NCBI GenBank assembly: GCA_022784645.1
Contig: JALFZG010000053.1
Span: 1 to 64,000 of the forward strand
Source: Bacteroidales bacterium
Lineage (GTDB): Bacteria > Bacteroidota > Bacteroidia > Bacteroidales > Paludibacteraceae
DNA length: 64,000 nt
Direction of reading: 5' to 3'
Positions within the stretch are counted from its first letter, which is position 1. Each line of letters starts with the position of its first letter. The notes under the pieces were generated by a model that was not told the origin of the DNA, made no database searches, and worked only from the letters and a program-made list of their open reading frames with translations. The translations under genes were made by a program, and so were the position numbers. Below, in pieces: positions 8,596 to 18,597 of the stretch.

Positions 8596-10095
8596 ATGAA
8601 ACGCTTTTTCCTATCTCTTGCTGTGCTTCTGCCTATGCTGAGCACGGCAAGAGTGCAGCCTGATGTGGCTGCTGATTCGATAGCTCAGACGCAGAAAGAG
8701 GGTTGGAACATAGGCGTTCTGCCTTCTATCGCCTACGATGCTGACTGTGGTTTTCAGGGCGGTTTGTTGGCCAATCTCTATGATTACGGCAGCGGTGAGC
8801 AATATCCGGAGTATATCCATTCGCTATATTTTGAGGCGGCTTATACGACCAAGCATACGGGCATTTTTCGCTTTAACTACGATTCGAAATACGTGATTCC
8901 TAACCATCGTCTGACGATTGACCTCGCATATCTTCGTGATGCGCTCTGTGATTTTTATGGATTCAATGGCTATCAGGCTGTGTATCAACCGCTTTTCCAC
9001 CATTCGGCTTATATGAAGAATGCGGCAGGCGATAAGGTGTATGACCCGCAGAAAATGGATATAGCGGCTTACCGGACGCGCGCTTTCTATAAGTTCAAGC
9101 GCGATTTGGTGCGGGCAGCCATCGATTGGGAAGGCCCTATTCGGCGCCATTGGCATTGGAACGTAGGCATTGGTTTGCTAGGCTATATGTGCGATACGGT
9201 GCACACGGCTATGCTCAACCGCGGGAAAGAGGGCGACCGTCGATTGCCACCTCAGGAAGGGCTGTATGAGAAGTACCGAAAATGGGGCATTTTGTCAGCT
9301 GAGGAGGTGCGAGGAGGTTGGCATCCATATCTCAGGGTGGGTGGCTCGTTTGATTCGCGCGACCAGCGACAAGGCCCCAACAGCGGCATCTATGCCGATG
9401 TGTTTCTTACGTATTCGGCCGCTTTTAATGCTGGATTTGGGCAACAAGCCGATGCGGGCTACAATCATCTGAGGCTGAACGCCACCTTCCGGCATTACGT
9501 GCAGCTTTACCCCAAATGGGTAGTGCTGGCGTATCGGATAGGTGTGCAAAACACGATAGCTGGCAAGAGTCCGTTTTATCAAAACACGTATCTGAATACG
9601 CTGTTCATGCAACGCGTGATTTACGAGGGATTGGGTGGTGGCAATTCCATCAGAGGGGTGCTCCGCAACCGTGTTCTTGCGAATGGAGTAGGCTTTGCCA
9701 ATATCGAACTGCGCTGTAAGATTGTGCCGTTTGATATCGGAAGGCAACATTTCTATATCGGCTTGAATCCGTTTGTGGACATGGGTATGGTCTTGCAGCC
9801 GTACGACATGGATGCGCTGGTGAGGCAGCATACGGATGGCCGCTATCAGACGGTGGCGGAAGCCGTAAGGGCGAGTGGCGAGGAGCCAGATGATTTCTTC
9901 CGTTTGGATGCGAATAGGCAGTCGCTTTCGCCCAAAAGCAAGGATGTTTTTCGCCCGCATCTCTCCGCTGGCATAGGACTGAAGATTGTGATGAATGAAA
10001 ACTTCTGTGTTTCGGCGGATTGGGCGAAAGCCCTGCATGCCCAAGATGGCGCCTCCTGGACCAATTTCTACGTGAAAATGGGGTATTTGTTCTGA
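8596..10095 (+). CDS. BamA/TamA (surface antigen)-like outer membrane protein
   Basis: Signal peptide; C-terminal barrel GGNSIRGVLRNRVLANGVGFANIELRCKIV...FVDMGMV...SAGIGLKIVMNENFCVSADWAKAL...FYVKMGYLF. Confidence 0.7.
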   Translation: MKRFFLSLAVLLPMLSTARVQPDVAADSIAQTQKEGWNIGVLPSIAYDADCGFQGGLLANLYDYGSGEQYPEYIHSLYFEAAYTTKHTGIFRFNYDSKYVIPNHRLTIDLAYLRDALCDFYGFNGYQAVYQPLFHHSAYMKNAAGDKVYDPQKMDIAAYRTRAFYKFKRDLVRAAIDWEGPIRRHWHWNVGIGLLGYMCDTVHTAMLNRGKEGDRRLPPQEGLYEKYRKWGILSAEEVRGGWHPYLRVGGSFDSRDQRQGPNSGIYADVFLTYSAAFNAGFGQQADAGYNHLRLNATFRHYVQLYPKWVVLAYRIGVQNTIAGKSPFYQNTYLNTLFMQRVIYEGLGGGNSIRGVLRNRVLANGVGFANIELRCKIVPFDIGRQHFYIGLNPFVDMGMVLQPYDMDALVRQHTDGRYQTVAEAVRASGEEPDDFFRLDANRQSLSPKSKDVFRPHLSAGIGLKIVMNENFCVSADWAKALHAQDGASWTNFYVKMGYLF

Positions 10096-10140
10096 GGATT
10101 GCTCGGCTATGTATGGAACGTATGGCATACATGAACACCT

Positions 10141-10182
10141 CGCTATCGGCCACAAAGCATAGGCTGCGTGCAGCCGATAGCG
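10141..10182. terminator. Hairpin downstream of the BamA-like gene
   Basis: CGCTATCGGC (10141-10150) / GCCGATAGCG (10173-10182), with alternative GGCTGC-GT-GCAGCC. Confidence 0.5.
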
Positions 10183-10256
10183 ATTGTTCAAGAGCAATTG
10201 TGCTCCGTGGTTCAACTAATAATTTTGTTTAATTTTGAATAATTTTGTTCTTTTAT

Positions 10257-10287
10257 TTTGTTATTTGAAAAAATCTTCGTACCTTTG
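10257..10287 (+). promoter_or_regulatory. Promoter (TTTG-N19-TACCTTTG)
   Basis: TTTG 10257-10260; TACCTTTG 10280-10287. Confidence 0.65.
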
Positions 10288-10316
10288 TATCGTTTTTACG
10301 GAAGGATTTGGCTTTT

Positions 10317-10404
10317 CTTAGTTCATCCTTAGTTCATCCTTAGTCCAGTATTAGTTAATTAACTAACAATTAACTAAGGATGACTTATAATTGACTTATA
10401 ACTG
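10317..10404 (+). repeat. Eight 11-nt units in the predicted 5'UTR
   Basis: CTTAGTTCATC|CTTAGTTCATC|CTTAGTCCAGT|ATTAGTTAATT|AACTAACAATT|AACTAAGGATG|ACTTATAATTG|ACTTATAACTG. Confidence 0.75.
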
Positions 10405-10425
10405 ACCGCTTGTAGGCAAGCAAAA

Positions 10426-11424
10426 ATGATTCATATCTACTCCGACATAGACCGCATCGAGGCAGCGGCATGGCGTGCGCTGGAAGCTTCTGAGACAGCT
10501 AATTGGTTTCAGACTCGTGAGGCGTATGCTTTCTATTCGGCAGTGCCGGAAGAGATGCAGCCTTTCTGCTTTGCAGCCGAGGAGGATAGTAGGTTGGTAG
10601 GCGTCATGCAAGGCTATCTGACGCAAACGGGCAGTAGGTTGAAGCAGTGGTTCACGAGGCGAGCCATCATCGTGGGTGGCCCGATGCTGAGCGATACCAT
10701 CTCCGATGCGGCCTTGGAGCAACTGCTCCTTACCGCAAGGCGGCAACTGAGCAGCCAAGCTATCTATATCGAAACGCGCAACTTCAACGATTACAGCCGT
10801 TGGCGGCCGGTGTTTGAGCGCTGCGGCTTTGCGTATCAGCCGCATCTGAATTTTCATGTAGATACCTCCTCGGCTGAGCAGATGGAAGCCCTCATCAGTA
10901 AGAGCCGGAAGCGCGATATCAAAACCTCGCTTCGCGATGGCGCTACATTGGTGGAGCAGCCTACGTTGGAGCAGGTTCATGCTTTCTACGCCATTCTGCA
11001 GCAGCTTTACCGAACCAAGGTTAAGACTCCGCTGCCATCGTGGCGTTTTTTTGAAATGCTTTATCAACAACCCCATGCGCAATTTTTGTTGGTGGCTTTT
11101 GAGGAACAAATCATCGGAGGTACGGCTTGCGTTTGTTTGCCCGGAAAGGCTGTATATGAATGGTATGTATGTGGTAAAGATGGCCGTTATGAGCATATTT
11201 TTCCCTCCAGTTTAGCTACCTATTCAGGCATGCGCTATGCTGCAGATAATGGCTATCCGCGGTTCGATATGATGGGCGCAGGTAAGCCGAATGAAACCTA
11301 CGGAGTGCGCGATTTTAAGGCTCGCTTTGGAGGTAAAGAGGTGGAGCACGGACGCTTCCTGCATGTATGCAAACCGCTGCTATATGCAATTGGTGTATGT
11401 GGTGTAAAATGGATAAAAAGATAA
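10426..11424 (+). CDS. GNAT/FemAB-like acyl- or aminoacyltransferase
   Basis: ISKSRKRDIKTSLRDGATLVEQPTLEQV..FYAILQQLYRTKVKTPLPSWRFFEMLY...FDMMGAGKPNETYGVRDFKARFGGKEVEHGRF resembles FemAB/Acetyltransf_6 proteins. Confidence 0.7.
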   Translation: MIHIYSDIDRIEAAAWRALEASETANWFQTREAYAFYSAVPEEMQPFCFAAEEDSRLVGVMQGYLTQTGSRLKQWFTRRAIIVGGPMLSDTISDAALEQLLLTARRQLSSQAIYIETRNFNDYSRWRPVFERCGFAYQPHLNFHVDTSSAEQMEALISKSRKRDIKTSLRDGATLVEQPTLEQVHAFYAILQQLYRTKVKTPLPSWRFFEMLYQQPHAQFLLVAFEEQIIGGTACVCLPGKAVYEWYVCGKDGRYEHIFPSSLATYSGMRYAADNGYPRFDMMGAGKPNETYGVRDFKARFGGKEVEHGRFLHVCKPLLYAIGVCGVKWIKR

Positions 11425-11426
11425 GT

Positions 11427-12605
11427 ATGAAGAAGATACTGTTTATGATCAGCCATCCCGCGCATTTCCATTTATTCAGATACACTATCCTGAATTTGCG
11501 GCAGCATGGACATGAATTGGTAATAGTTATCCGTCCGAAAGATGTTTTGGAGCAACTCTGTATTGATGCAGGTTTCAGTTATATCAAGGTGAAAGACCGT
11601 CCAGACAAAGGAGGGCTGATCCGTCTTGCGTTTGGATTGATGGAGAAAGTCGTTGAGGTGATGCGGATTGCTCGCAAAACAAAACCAGATCTGCTTATGG
11701 GGTCGGATGGAGTATTGGCTTACGTGGGCTCGCTATTGCGCATTCCTTCGTTCGTTTGCGATGAAGACGATGCGGAGGCAACGCCCCTTTTCGCAAAGCT
11801 GTTTTACCCTTTCTTTACCGCTTTGATAGAGCCGGACTGCACGAGCGCAGGTAAGTGGAATAAGAAGAAAATCGGCTATCCTTCGTATCATGAACTCAGC
11901 TATCTGCATCCGCATCAGTTTAAGCCCGATAAGCAGGTGGTGGCCAAATACGGCATTGATCCCGAGAGCCCGTATTTCGTGATTCGGTTCGTGAAACTCT
12001 CTGCTCATCATGATGTGGGCGTACATGGCATAAGTACGGAAGTGGCGCAACGGGTGATAGAGATGCTGAAACCTTATGGCCGCATTTATATCACTAGCGA
12101 GCGTCCCTTGGAGCCATCTTTGGAACCCTACCGCATTCGCATCAGTCCGCTCGATATGCACCATGTGATGGCGTTTGCATCGCTCTATATCGGTGATAGT
12201 CAGACGATGGCCGCTGAGGCAGGAGTTATGGGTGTGCCATTTGTGAGGTTGAATGATTTTGTAGGCCGATTGTCGTATCTCCACGAACTGGAGGTACCTA
12301 CGGATTATATGCCACGGAGCAATGGGTTTGTGCCAACGGTAGATCCGCATGTGCCCGAAGAGAAGCATTACTGCTTAGGCTACGGCCATAAGTCGGCCGA
12401 CATAGAGGGCTTCTATCAGTCAGTAGAGAAATGGCTAGCGATGCCCAATAGAACGGTCGTTTGTCATGAGCGTATGCAGCGCATGCTTGTAGAAAAAATC
12501 GATTTGGCTCAGTTCCTCACTTGGTTCATAGAGCACTACCCGCAGTCGGCAGAAGAGGCCAAAGGCCGCGATGCCCATGACCCATTCTGGGACGCATTCA
12601 GATAG
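11427..12605 (+). CDS. DUF354 domain-containing protein (glycosyltransferase-like)
   Basis: MKKILFMISHPAHFHLFRYTILNLRQHGHELVIVIRPKDVLEQLC; start chosen just after the upstream stop at 11424. Confidence 0.75.
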   Translation: MKKILFMISHPAHFHLFRYTILNLRQHGHELVIVIRPKDVLEQLCIDAGFSYIKVKDRPDKGGLIRLAFGLMEKVVEVMRIARKTKPDLLMGSDGVLAYVGSLLRIPSFVCDEDDAEATPLFAKLFYPFFTALIEPDCTSAGKWNKKKIGYPSYHELSYLHPHQFKPDKQVVAKYGIDPESPYFVIRFVKLSAHHDVGVHGISTEVAQRVIEMLKPYGRIYITSERPLEPSLEPYRIRISPLDMHHVMAFASLYIGDSQTMAAEAGVMGVPFVRLNDFVGRLSYLHELEVPTDYMPRSNGFVPTVDPHVPEEKHYCLGYGHKSADIEGFYQSVEKWLAMPNRTVVCHERMQRMLVEKIDLAQFLTWFIEHYPQSAEEAKGRDAHDPFWDAFR

Positions 12606-12643
12606 TTCCCATTTTTTTGACCCCACTTATTTCTAAATATCCT

Positions 12644-13774
12644 ATGCAGATTACGTTGATAGCGGGTGCCCGACCCAATTTCATGAAGATAGCGCCGATT
12701 ATTCATGCTATCCAAGCCGCCGAGGCGGTAGGGAGGAATGTGCATTATCGACTGGTGCATACCGGTCAGCATTACGATAAGAACATGTCTGATACGTTTT
12801 TTGAAGAGTTGGCTATTCCAGCACCCGATATCAATTTAGGTTGCGGTGGGGGTACGCAGGCGGAGCTGACGGCACACATCATGATGGCGTTTGAAAAAGA
12901 ACTGATGGCGCATCCTGCAGACTTGGTGATGGTAGTAGGCGATGTGACTTCCACGATGGCTTGCGCTATCGTGGCCAAGAAACTGCATACGCAAGTGGCG
13001 CACGTAGAAGCAGGCATCCGCAGTTGGGATCTCACTATGCCTGAGGAGATCAATAGAATGGTCACCGATACGTTGACCGACTGGTTCTTTACAACGAGCG
13101 AGGTGGCTAATCAGAATCTGAGGAACTTAGGCATAAGCGAGCAGAAGATCCACTTTGTGGGTAACGTGATGATTGATACACTACTCGCCAATCGGTCGCG
13201 CTTGCGCAAGCCTGCCGTATTTGATGCGATAGGGTTGCAAGCGGGGCAATACGTGGTACTGACGCTTCATCGGCCGCAAAACGTAGATGAAGCCGCCCAC
13301 CTCCGCTTATTGATGGAAGTCATCATCCAGAACGTGCAGGATGAACCCATCATTTTCCCGATTCATCCGCGTACAGCTAAACTGTTCTATGGCTTATGGG
13401 GGACTGCTACCGATTCGGCAGAGGAAAACCGCAAAGCCCTCCAAGCGCGCTTCCCGAACTTGTATATCCTCGACCCAATGGGCTATTTAGAGTTTAATTA
13501 TCTGGTAGCCAACAGCCGGGTTGTGATTACCGACTCGGGCGGCATAACCGAAGAGACTACGGTATTGGGAGTACCTTGCATCACGCTTCGCGACACTACC
13601 GAGCGACCGGAAACCTGCACGATGGGTACGAATGAGCTCATTGGAACTAATCCCTCTGCTATCCCGCCTACGCTTGAGAAACTCTATTCCGGACAATGGA
13701 AAGAAGGGCGCATTCCCGCGCTATGGGATGGACATGCTGCGGAGCGGATAGTAGAAATATTGTGCAGGCAATAA
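12644..13774 (+). CDS. wecB: UDP-N-acetylglucosamine 2-epimerase (non-hydrolysing)
   Basis: MQITLIAGARPNFMKIAPIIHAI...HTGQHYDKNMSDTFFEEL...TLHRPQNVD...TDSGGITEETTVLGVPCITLRDTTERPET. Confidence 0.92.
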   Translation: MQITLIAGARPNFMKIAPIIHAIQAAEAVGRNVHYRLVHTGQHYDKNMSDTFFEELAIPAPDINLGCGGGTQAELTAHIMMAFEKELMAHPADLVMVVGDVTSTMACAIVAKKLHTQVAHVEAGIRSWDLTMPEEINRMVTDTLTDWFFTTSEVANQNLRNLGISEQKIHFVGNVMIDTLLANRSRLRKPAVFDAIGLQAGQYVVLTLHRPQNVDEAAHLRLLMEVIIQNVQDEPIIFPIHPRTAKLFYGLWGTATDSAEENRKALQARFPNLYILDPMGYLEFNYLVANSRVVITDSGGITEETTVLGVPCITLRDTTERPETCTMGTNELIGTNPSAIPPTLEKLYSGQWKEGRIPALWDGHAAERIVEILCRQ

Positions 13775-13842
13775 GGTCTGAATAATCATGCAATGCTATA
13801 AACAAATTGCATAGCGGTTTTCGTTTTTCTTTCTAAAAATAC

Positions 13843-13876
13843 TCTTATTTTGCTATGCGGGGATAGCAAAAATAAG
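13843..13876 (+). terminator. Hairpin downstream of wecB
   Basis: CTTATTTTGCTAT GCGGGG ATAGCAAAAATAAG. Confidence 0.55.
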
Positions 13877-13937
13877 AAATATCGCATTTTTTTGAAAATA
13901 CTACGCCGAAAATTATGCATAAATGAATAAAAAGTAG

Positions 13938-13945
13938 TAATTTTG
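13938..13945 (+). promoter_or_regulatory. -7 element TAATTTTG
   Basis: TAATTTTGCACCA followed by a CAATTC-GGA-GAATTG hairpin at the predicted 5' end; -33 unclear. Confidence 0.5.
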
Positions 13946-14035
13946 CACCACAATTCGGAGAATTGAGCTTAGGAGGATGTCTTCTGGGTATCAACCGAAT
14001 GATAAAGGTATTAATCTATTTTATTTTTTATTGTT

Positions 14036-14233
14036 ATGAACGCAGCACTTATCGGTGAGAATGCTGGTCTTATCTGGAATGCTCTTCAGGAAGGCGCACT
14101 CTCTCTCAAAGCTCTTAAGAAAGCTACCAAACTGAAAGAAGCTGATCTCAACCTCGCTCTTGGTTGGCTCGCTCGCGAGAACAAGATTTATTTTGAAGAG
14201 GCTGAGAAGGATACCATGGTTGGTCTCCTCTAA
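14036..14233 (+). CDS. Small winged helix-turn-helix protein (DUF2582 family)
   Basis: MNAALIGENAGLIWNALQEGALSLKALKKATKLKEADLNLALGWLARENKIYFEE. Confidence 0.8.
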   Translation: MNAALIGENAGLIWNALQEGALSLKALKKATKLKEADLNLALGWLARENKIYFEEAEKDTMVGLL

Positions 14234-14278
14234 TTTCTTTTGAAAAATCTCAATCGCTCTCGATTATGAACAAAAAAA

Positions 14279-14309
14279 GGCCCAGGACAATGTCCCGGGC
14301 GTTTTTTTT
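14279..14309 (+). terminator. Strong intrinsic terminator
   Basis: GCCCAGGACAATGTCCCGGGC then GTTTTTTTT. Confidence 0.9.
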
Positions 14310-14356
14310 GTATTGGAGTAAAAGATGGACAAACAACTGCCACCTTGACTTATTGA

Positions 14357-14593
14357 TTAAGCCTTGTGCTCTTCTACATACTTAACTGCCTCACCTACGG
14401 TAGAGATTTTGCCAGTATCCTCATCGGGGATTTCAATGCCAAACTCTTTCTCAAATTCCATAATGAGGTCAACCGTGTCAAGAGAATCTGCGTTGAGGTC
14501 AGAAATGAAATTTGCATCCATCGTAACCTTAGCCTCGTCAACACCAAGTTTGTCAACGATAATCTCTTTTACTTTCTGTTCAATTTCAGTCAT
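14357..14593 (-). CDS. acpP: Acyl carrier protein
   Basis: [62 protein letters not shown] motif. Confidence 0.98.
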   Translation of the reverse strand: MTEIEQKVKEIIVDKLGVDEAKVTMDANFISDLNADSLDTVDLIMEFEKEFGIEIPDEDTGKISTVGEAVKYVEEHKA

Positions 14594-14787
14594 AATAGTA
14601 ATATTTTTTATAGTTAATATCTTCCGATTCGTAGTCGGTTTTCAAGAGCACAATTTGCACCCCTAATTGAAATCTTCTGCAAAGTAACAACTTTTTTCTG
14701 AAATATGCAAGTTTTTGCCCCTAAAAATGCCTTTTTTGCCGTTTTTTCAACATTTTTAACCTATTTTTGGTTTTTTAGGGCATTTTT

Positions 14788-16230
14788 TTAACCCTTCTTT
14801 TTGATGAGGCAGCAGAGTCCGATAATGGTGAAAAATGCGTTCAGAAGCAGGCGTTCGTGAGAGAACTGATAGCCTCCGAACCATGCTTGCGAGTTGAAGT
14901 CAAGAATGAAGGTGAGGATGGGTGATAGTACGCAAACGAGCGGCACCCACTTATCACGCACCTGCTTCTTGGTGAAGATTCCGAAGAAGAAAAGGCCGAG
15001 TAGCGGACCATACGTATAGGATGCCACCTTATAGACGGTCTGAATTACCGAATCGTTGTTGAGCAGATATACGATATAGATGAGTGCTGCCATCAGAATT
15101 GCCATTCCTACGTGTACGCGCGTGCGCGTTTTTTTAATGGTGTCTTCCGATGCCGTCTGCTGGCTCTTGCCGAGGATATCGATGGTGAAACTGGTGGTGA
15201 GGGCTGTAAGGGCACTGCCTGCGGCCGCATTGCCTGCGGCGATGAAGCCAATCACGAAGATGATACCTACTATTGCAGGGAAATAACCGCCGGTAGCAAT
15301 GGCCGGGAAGACGTCGTCGCCCGTGAGTCCTTCAAGCGAGATGCCCGACTGAGCGGCATACGTATAGAGCAGGTACCCGAGAAGGAGGAAGAGGTAGATC
15401 ACGCTCATCTGCACGATTGCACCCACTACGATATTCTTTTGCGAATCGCGGTAGTTCTTGCAGGAGAGCGTACGTTGCATCATGTCTTGATCCAAACCCG
15501 TAGTAGCAATCAATACGAAAACACCGGCCAAGAACTGTTTCCAGAAATAGCGTCCATCGTTGACGTCATCAAAGAAGAACATTCGCGTCATCTCCGATTC
15601 GCCATAGCCACTCAAGCTCACGCCGGAGCGCATGATAAACACGATGCATAGGATGATGGAGAGCAGGAGACAGGTCGTTTTCAGCAAGTCGGTCCACACG
15701 ATGGATTTTACGCCTCCGCGGAAGGTGGTAAGATATACGACAGCCATCACGAGAAGCACATTTGCCCAAAACGGGATGTGCATAGGGCTGAATACGAGCA
15801 GTTGCAGCACTGTGCATACGATGAACAAGCGTACGGCTGCACCTGTGGATTTGCTCAAGAAGAAGAACCAAGCCCCCGTGCGGTAGGATTTTACGCCGAA
15901 GCGCTGATCCAGATACTCGTAGATGGAAGTTAGGTTCATCTTATAGTAGAGCGGGATAAGCACGAAGGCTACAATGAGTTGGCCTACCGTAAAGCCGAGA
16001 ACCATCTGCATATAGCTCATGCCCGCACCGGCTACCATTCCCGGTACACTGATAAACGTTACGGCACTGATGGGAGCACCGATAGTGGACATCGTTACGA
16101 GCAGCCAGTTGGAGCTGCGGTTGCCAGAGAAGAAACCGGCGTTGTCGGCCTTTCGGCCCGCTGCATAGCTTACCCCAAAGAGCAAGGCAAAATAGCAGAT
16201 GATAGTGATGAGAATGATCGTTGCGTTCAT
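14788..16230 (-). CDS. Sodium:solute symporter family protein
   Basis: SYAAGRKADNAGFFSGNRSSNWLLVTMSTIGAPISAVTFISVPGMV...SSS-family TM pattern. Confidence 0.88.
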   Translation of the reverse strand: MNATIILITIICYFALLFGVSYAAGRKADNAGFFSGNRSSNWLLVTMSTIGAPISAVTFISVPGMVAGAGMSYMQMVLGFTVGQLIVAFVLIPLYYKMNLTSIYEYLDQRFGVKSYRTGAWFFFLSKSTGAAVRLFIVCTVLQLLVFSPMHIPFWANVLLVMAVVYLTTFRGGVKSIVWTDLLKTTCLLLSIILCIVFIMRSGVSLSGYGESEMTRMFFFDDVNDGRYFWKQFLAGVFVLIATTGLDQDMMQRTLSCKNYRDSQKNIVVGAIVQMSVIYLFLLLGYLLYTYAAQSGISLEGLTGDDVFPAIATGGYFPAIVGIIFVIGFIAAGNAAAGSALTALTTSFTIDILGKSQQTASEDTIKKTRTRVHVGMAILMAALIYIVYLLNNDSVIQTVYKVASYTYGPLLGLFFFGIFTKKQVRDKWVPLVCVLSPILTFILDFNSQAWFGGYQFSHERLLLNAFFTIIGLCCLIKKKG

Positions 16231-16309
16231 ATTGTTTTTTCATTAATATGGGACTTTTATGATCCCCATTTGATTAACCGATACTTACTGAGAGATGAAG
16301 AGATCGTAG

Positions 16310-17509
16310 TTACTCCTCGTAGAGCAGGTAGGGCTTGCGCTGGAGGCGGAAAGCCTCTACGTCCTGTGCCCATGTTGCGCGAATCTCTTCGGCTGACTTG
16401 CCTTGGATGATCATCTTGCGAACGTATGATACGCCAATGAGTTTCTCAAAGAAAGCCGAGAAGAACCAATTGTCCAATGCCATTTGCTGGTAGGCATCAA
16501 TGAGATAAGAGAGGTCGATACCCTTCTGCATCGCCTGCTCTTCCGTGAGGTTAGAGAGGTCAGTGCCGAAGCATTTGCGGTCTTGCTGCGGAGGAGTAAG
16601 GGCTGCGGGGCAACTCTTGGGCGTAAAGGTGGCAGGTTGGGTATTGCGTTCGCGGAATGCTTTTCCTTTCTGCATGTGCGGATGACCATATTGGAGAAAT
16701 GGCTTGTCCGTACCGCGACCGAGCGACACGGGGGTTGCCTCAAAATAGCAGGTGCTCGGGTAGAGGTAGATGGCGAGCATGTTTTGCAAGTTGGGTGAAG
16801 GGGCTATGGGTAGGCGGTAACGCGTTTGGTGCGTATAGTTGGCGCAAGGCACAACCGTGAGTGGACAGAAAGCGTTGTTATCAAGCCAATGTTCGCCATT
16901 CACCATCAGCGCCAGTTCGCCCAAGGTCATGCCGTGAACCACAGGTATGGGCAGCCAACCTACGCCTGACTTGTATTTCATGTCGAGAATTGGGCCATCT
17001 ACATAGAAGCCGTTGGGATTGGGACGGTCGAGGATAATCATCAGCTTATTGTATTCCGCGCAAGCCTGCATCAAGCGGCACATGGTGATATAGTAGGTGT
17101 AAAAACGAAGTCCTACATCCTGAATATCTACAATGAGCACATCAAACTGGCGCATGGCTTCGTCGGATGGGCGCATGCGCTTGCCGTCGTAAAGCGAGAG
17201 GATTGGCACTCCGGTCTTTTCGTCTACCGAGTCGCCCACTTTATCGCCCGCACCGGCCGAGCCCCGAAAACCATGTTCGGGGGAGAAAATGGCCGTCACG
17301 TGCATGCCGGCTTCAATAAGGCGGTCAAGAGTATGAATGCCGCCTGCTACCCCCGTATGGTTGCTCAGGAGGGCAACGTTTTTACCCTGAATCAAGGGGA
17401 AATAGACATCGGTTCGTTCGGCTCCCAAAATAACCTCTCCTTGGTTTGCGTGAATGGCAGGTAGGGAAAGCATAAAGAGTAAAAATGCAATTAATAAACG
17501 TTTTGTCAT
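16310..17509 (-). CDS. DUF1343 family protein (NamZ-like exo-beta-N-acetylmuramidase)
   Basis: GKNVALLSNHTGVAGGIHTLDRL...FSPEHGFRGSAGAGDKVGDSVDEKTGVPILSLYDGKRMRPSDEAMRQFDVLIVDIQDVGLRFYTYYITM; start at MTKRLLIAF with signal peptide. Confidence 0.85.
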   Translation of the reverse strand: MTKRLLIAFLLFMLSLPAIHANQGEVILGAERTDVYFPLIQGKNVALLSNHTGVAGGIHTLDRLIEAGMHVTAIFSPEHGFRGSAGAGDKVGDSVDEKTGVPILSLYDGKRMRPSDEAMRQFDVLIVDIQDVGLRFYTYYITMCRLMQACAEYNKLMIILDRPNPNGFYVDGPILDMKYKSGVGWLPIPVVHGMTLGELALMVNGEHWLDNNAFCPLTVVPCANYTHQTRYRLPIAPSPNLQNMLAIYLYPSTCYFEATPVSLGRGTDKPFLQYGHPHMQKGKAFRERNTQPATFTPKSCPAALTPPQQDRKCFGTDLSNLTEEQAMQKGIDLSYLIDAYQQMALDNWFFSAFFEKLIGVSYVRKMIIQGKSAEEIRATWAQDVEAFRLQRKPYLLYEE

Positions 17510-17599
17510 GGCGCTATAGATTTTGATGAATAGTATGTTTGAGGATAGAATGGCGTAGAATCTACCCAAATTCGTTTGAATATGCAGAACGGCGCTGGC

Positions 17600-18289
17600 T
17601 TACGCAAGGCCGTTCTCTTCGAGCAGGTCAGGCCTGCGATTGCGCGTGTGGTTGACGGCCTCTTCGTAGAGCCACTCCTCTATTTTGCGCTGGTTGCCCG
17701 AGAGGAGAATTTCCGGCACTTTCCAGCCCTTGTAGTCGGCCGGACGCGTATAGACTCCGGGCTCGAGTAAGCCGTCTTGAAACGAGTCATTGAGCGCTGA
17801 CTCCACATCGCCGATGGCTCCCGGAAGCAGCCTAACGATGGCATCGGTCATCATGGCAGCGGGCATCTCGCCACCCGTGAGCACAAAATCACCAATCGTA
17901 TATTCTTTGGTGATGAGGTGGTCTCTTACGCGTTGATCGACTCCTTTGTAATGCCCGCAGAGGATGATGATATTTTCTTTGAGCGAGAGCATATTTGCCT
18001 CTTTCTGGGTAAAACGTTGCCCATCGGGGGCCGTGAAGATAATCTCATCGTAATGCCGCTCGGAGCACAACTTGGAGATACACTCGTCGATGGGCTGACA
18101 TTGGAGTACCATGCCCGCACCAAAACCAAACGCATAATCATCGATTTTGCGGTGCTTATCGTGGGTATAATCGCGCAAGTTATGGACATAAACCTCTACG
18201 AGGCCTTTGTCTTTGGCGCGCTTAATGATGGAGTGGTTGAGCGGACTTTCGAGCAGTTCCGGCACAGCCGAAATAATATCTATTCTCAT
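17600..18289 (-). CDS. trmD: tRNA (guanine-N1)-methyltransferase
   Basis: [29 protein letters not shown]...YGFGAGMV-type...[25 protein letters not shown]. Confidence 0.97.
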   Translation of the reverse strand: MRIDIISAVPELLESPLNHSIIKRAKDKGLVEVYVHNLRDYTHDKHRKIDDYAFGFGAGMVLQCQPIDECISKLCSERHYDEIIFTAPDGQRFTQKEANMLSLKENIIILCGHYKGVDQRVRDHLITKEYTIGDFVLTGGEMPAAMMTDAIVRLLPGAIGDVESALNDSFQDGLLEPGVYTRPADYKGWKVPEILLSGNQRKIEEWLYEEAVNHTRNRRPDLLEENGLA

Positions 18290-18354
18290 GTGGGATAATC
18301 AAACGAGGTACACCGTTTATTTATAAAGCAAATACATTCCTGACGATGAGGCTG

Positions 18355-18597
18355 TTAAGGAACGGGGTCGTAACCCGAGCCGCCCCATGGATGGCATCTG
18401 CAAATGCGCTTAATGCCCAGCCAACCGCCCTTGAAGATGCCGTATTTCAGTACGGCCTCCACCATGTATTGCGAGCAGGTAGGGGTGAATCGGCAGGAGG
18501 GTGGCGTAAGGGGAGAGATGCAGGCCCGGTAGAAATATACAGGGAGCAATGCAGCCTTCCTCAGGAGAATTGTGAGCGTGGTTTTATTCGTTTTCAT
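18355..18597 (-). CDS. yidD: Membrane protein insertion efficiency factor YidD
   Basis: [70 protein letters not shown]. Confidence 0.97.
   Translation of the reverse strand: MKTNKTTLTILLRKAALLPVYFYRACISPLTPPSCRFTPTCSQYMVEAVLKYGIFKGGWLGIKRICRCHPWGGSGYDPVP

Noticed and set aside
9295-10215. 306-aa minus-strand ORF
   Set aside because: Antisense to the BamA-like barrel gene; no recognisable domain.
10396-11196. 266-aa minus-strand ORF
   Set aside because: Antisense shadow of the FemAB-like gene.
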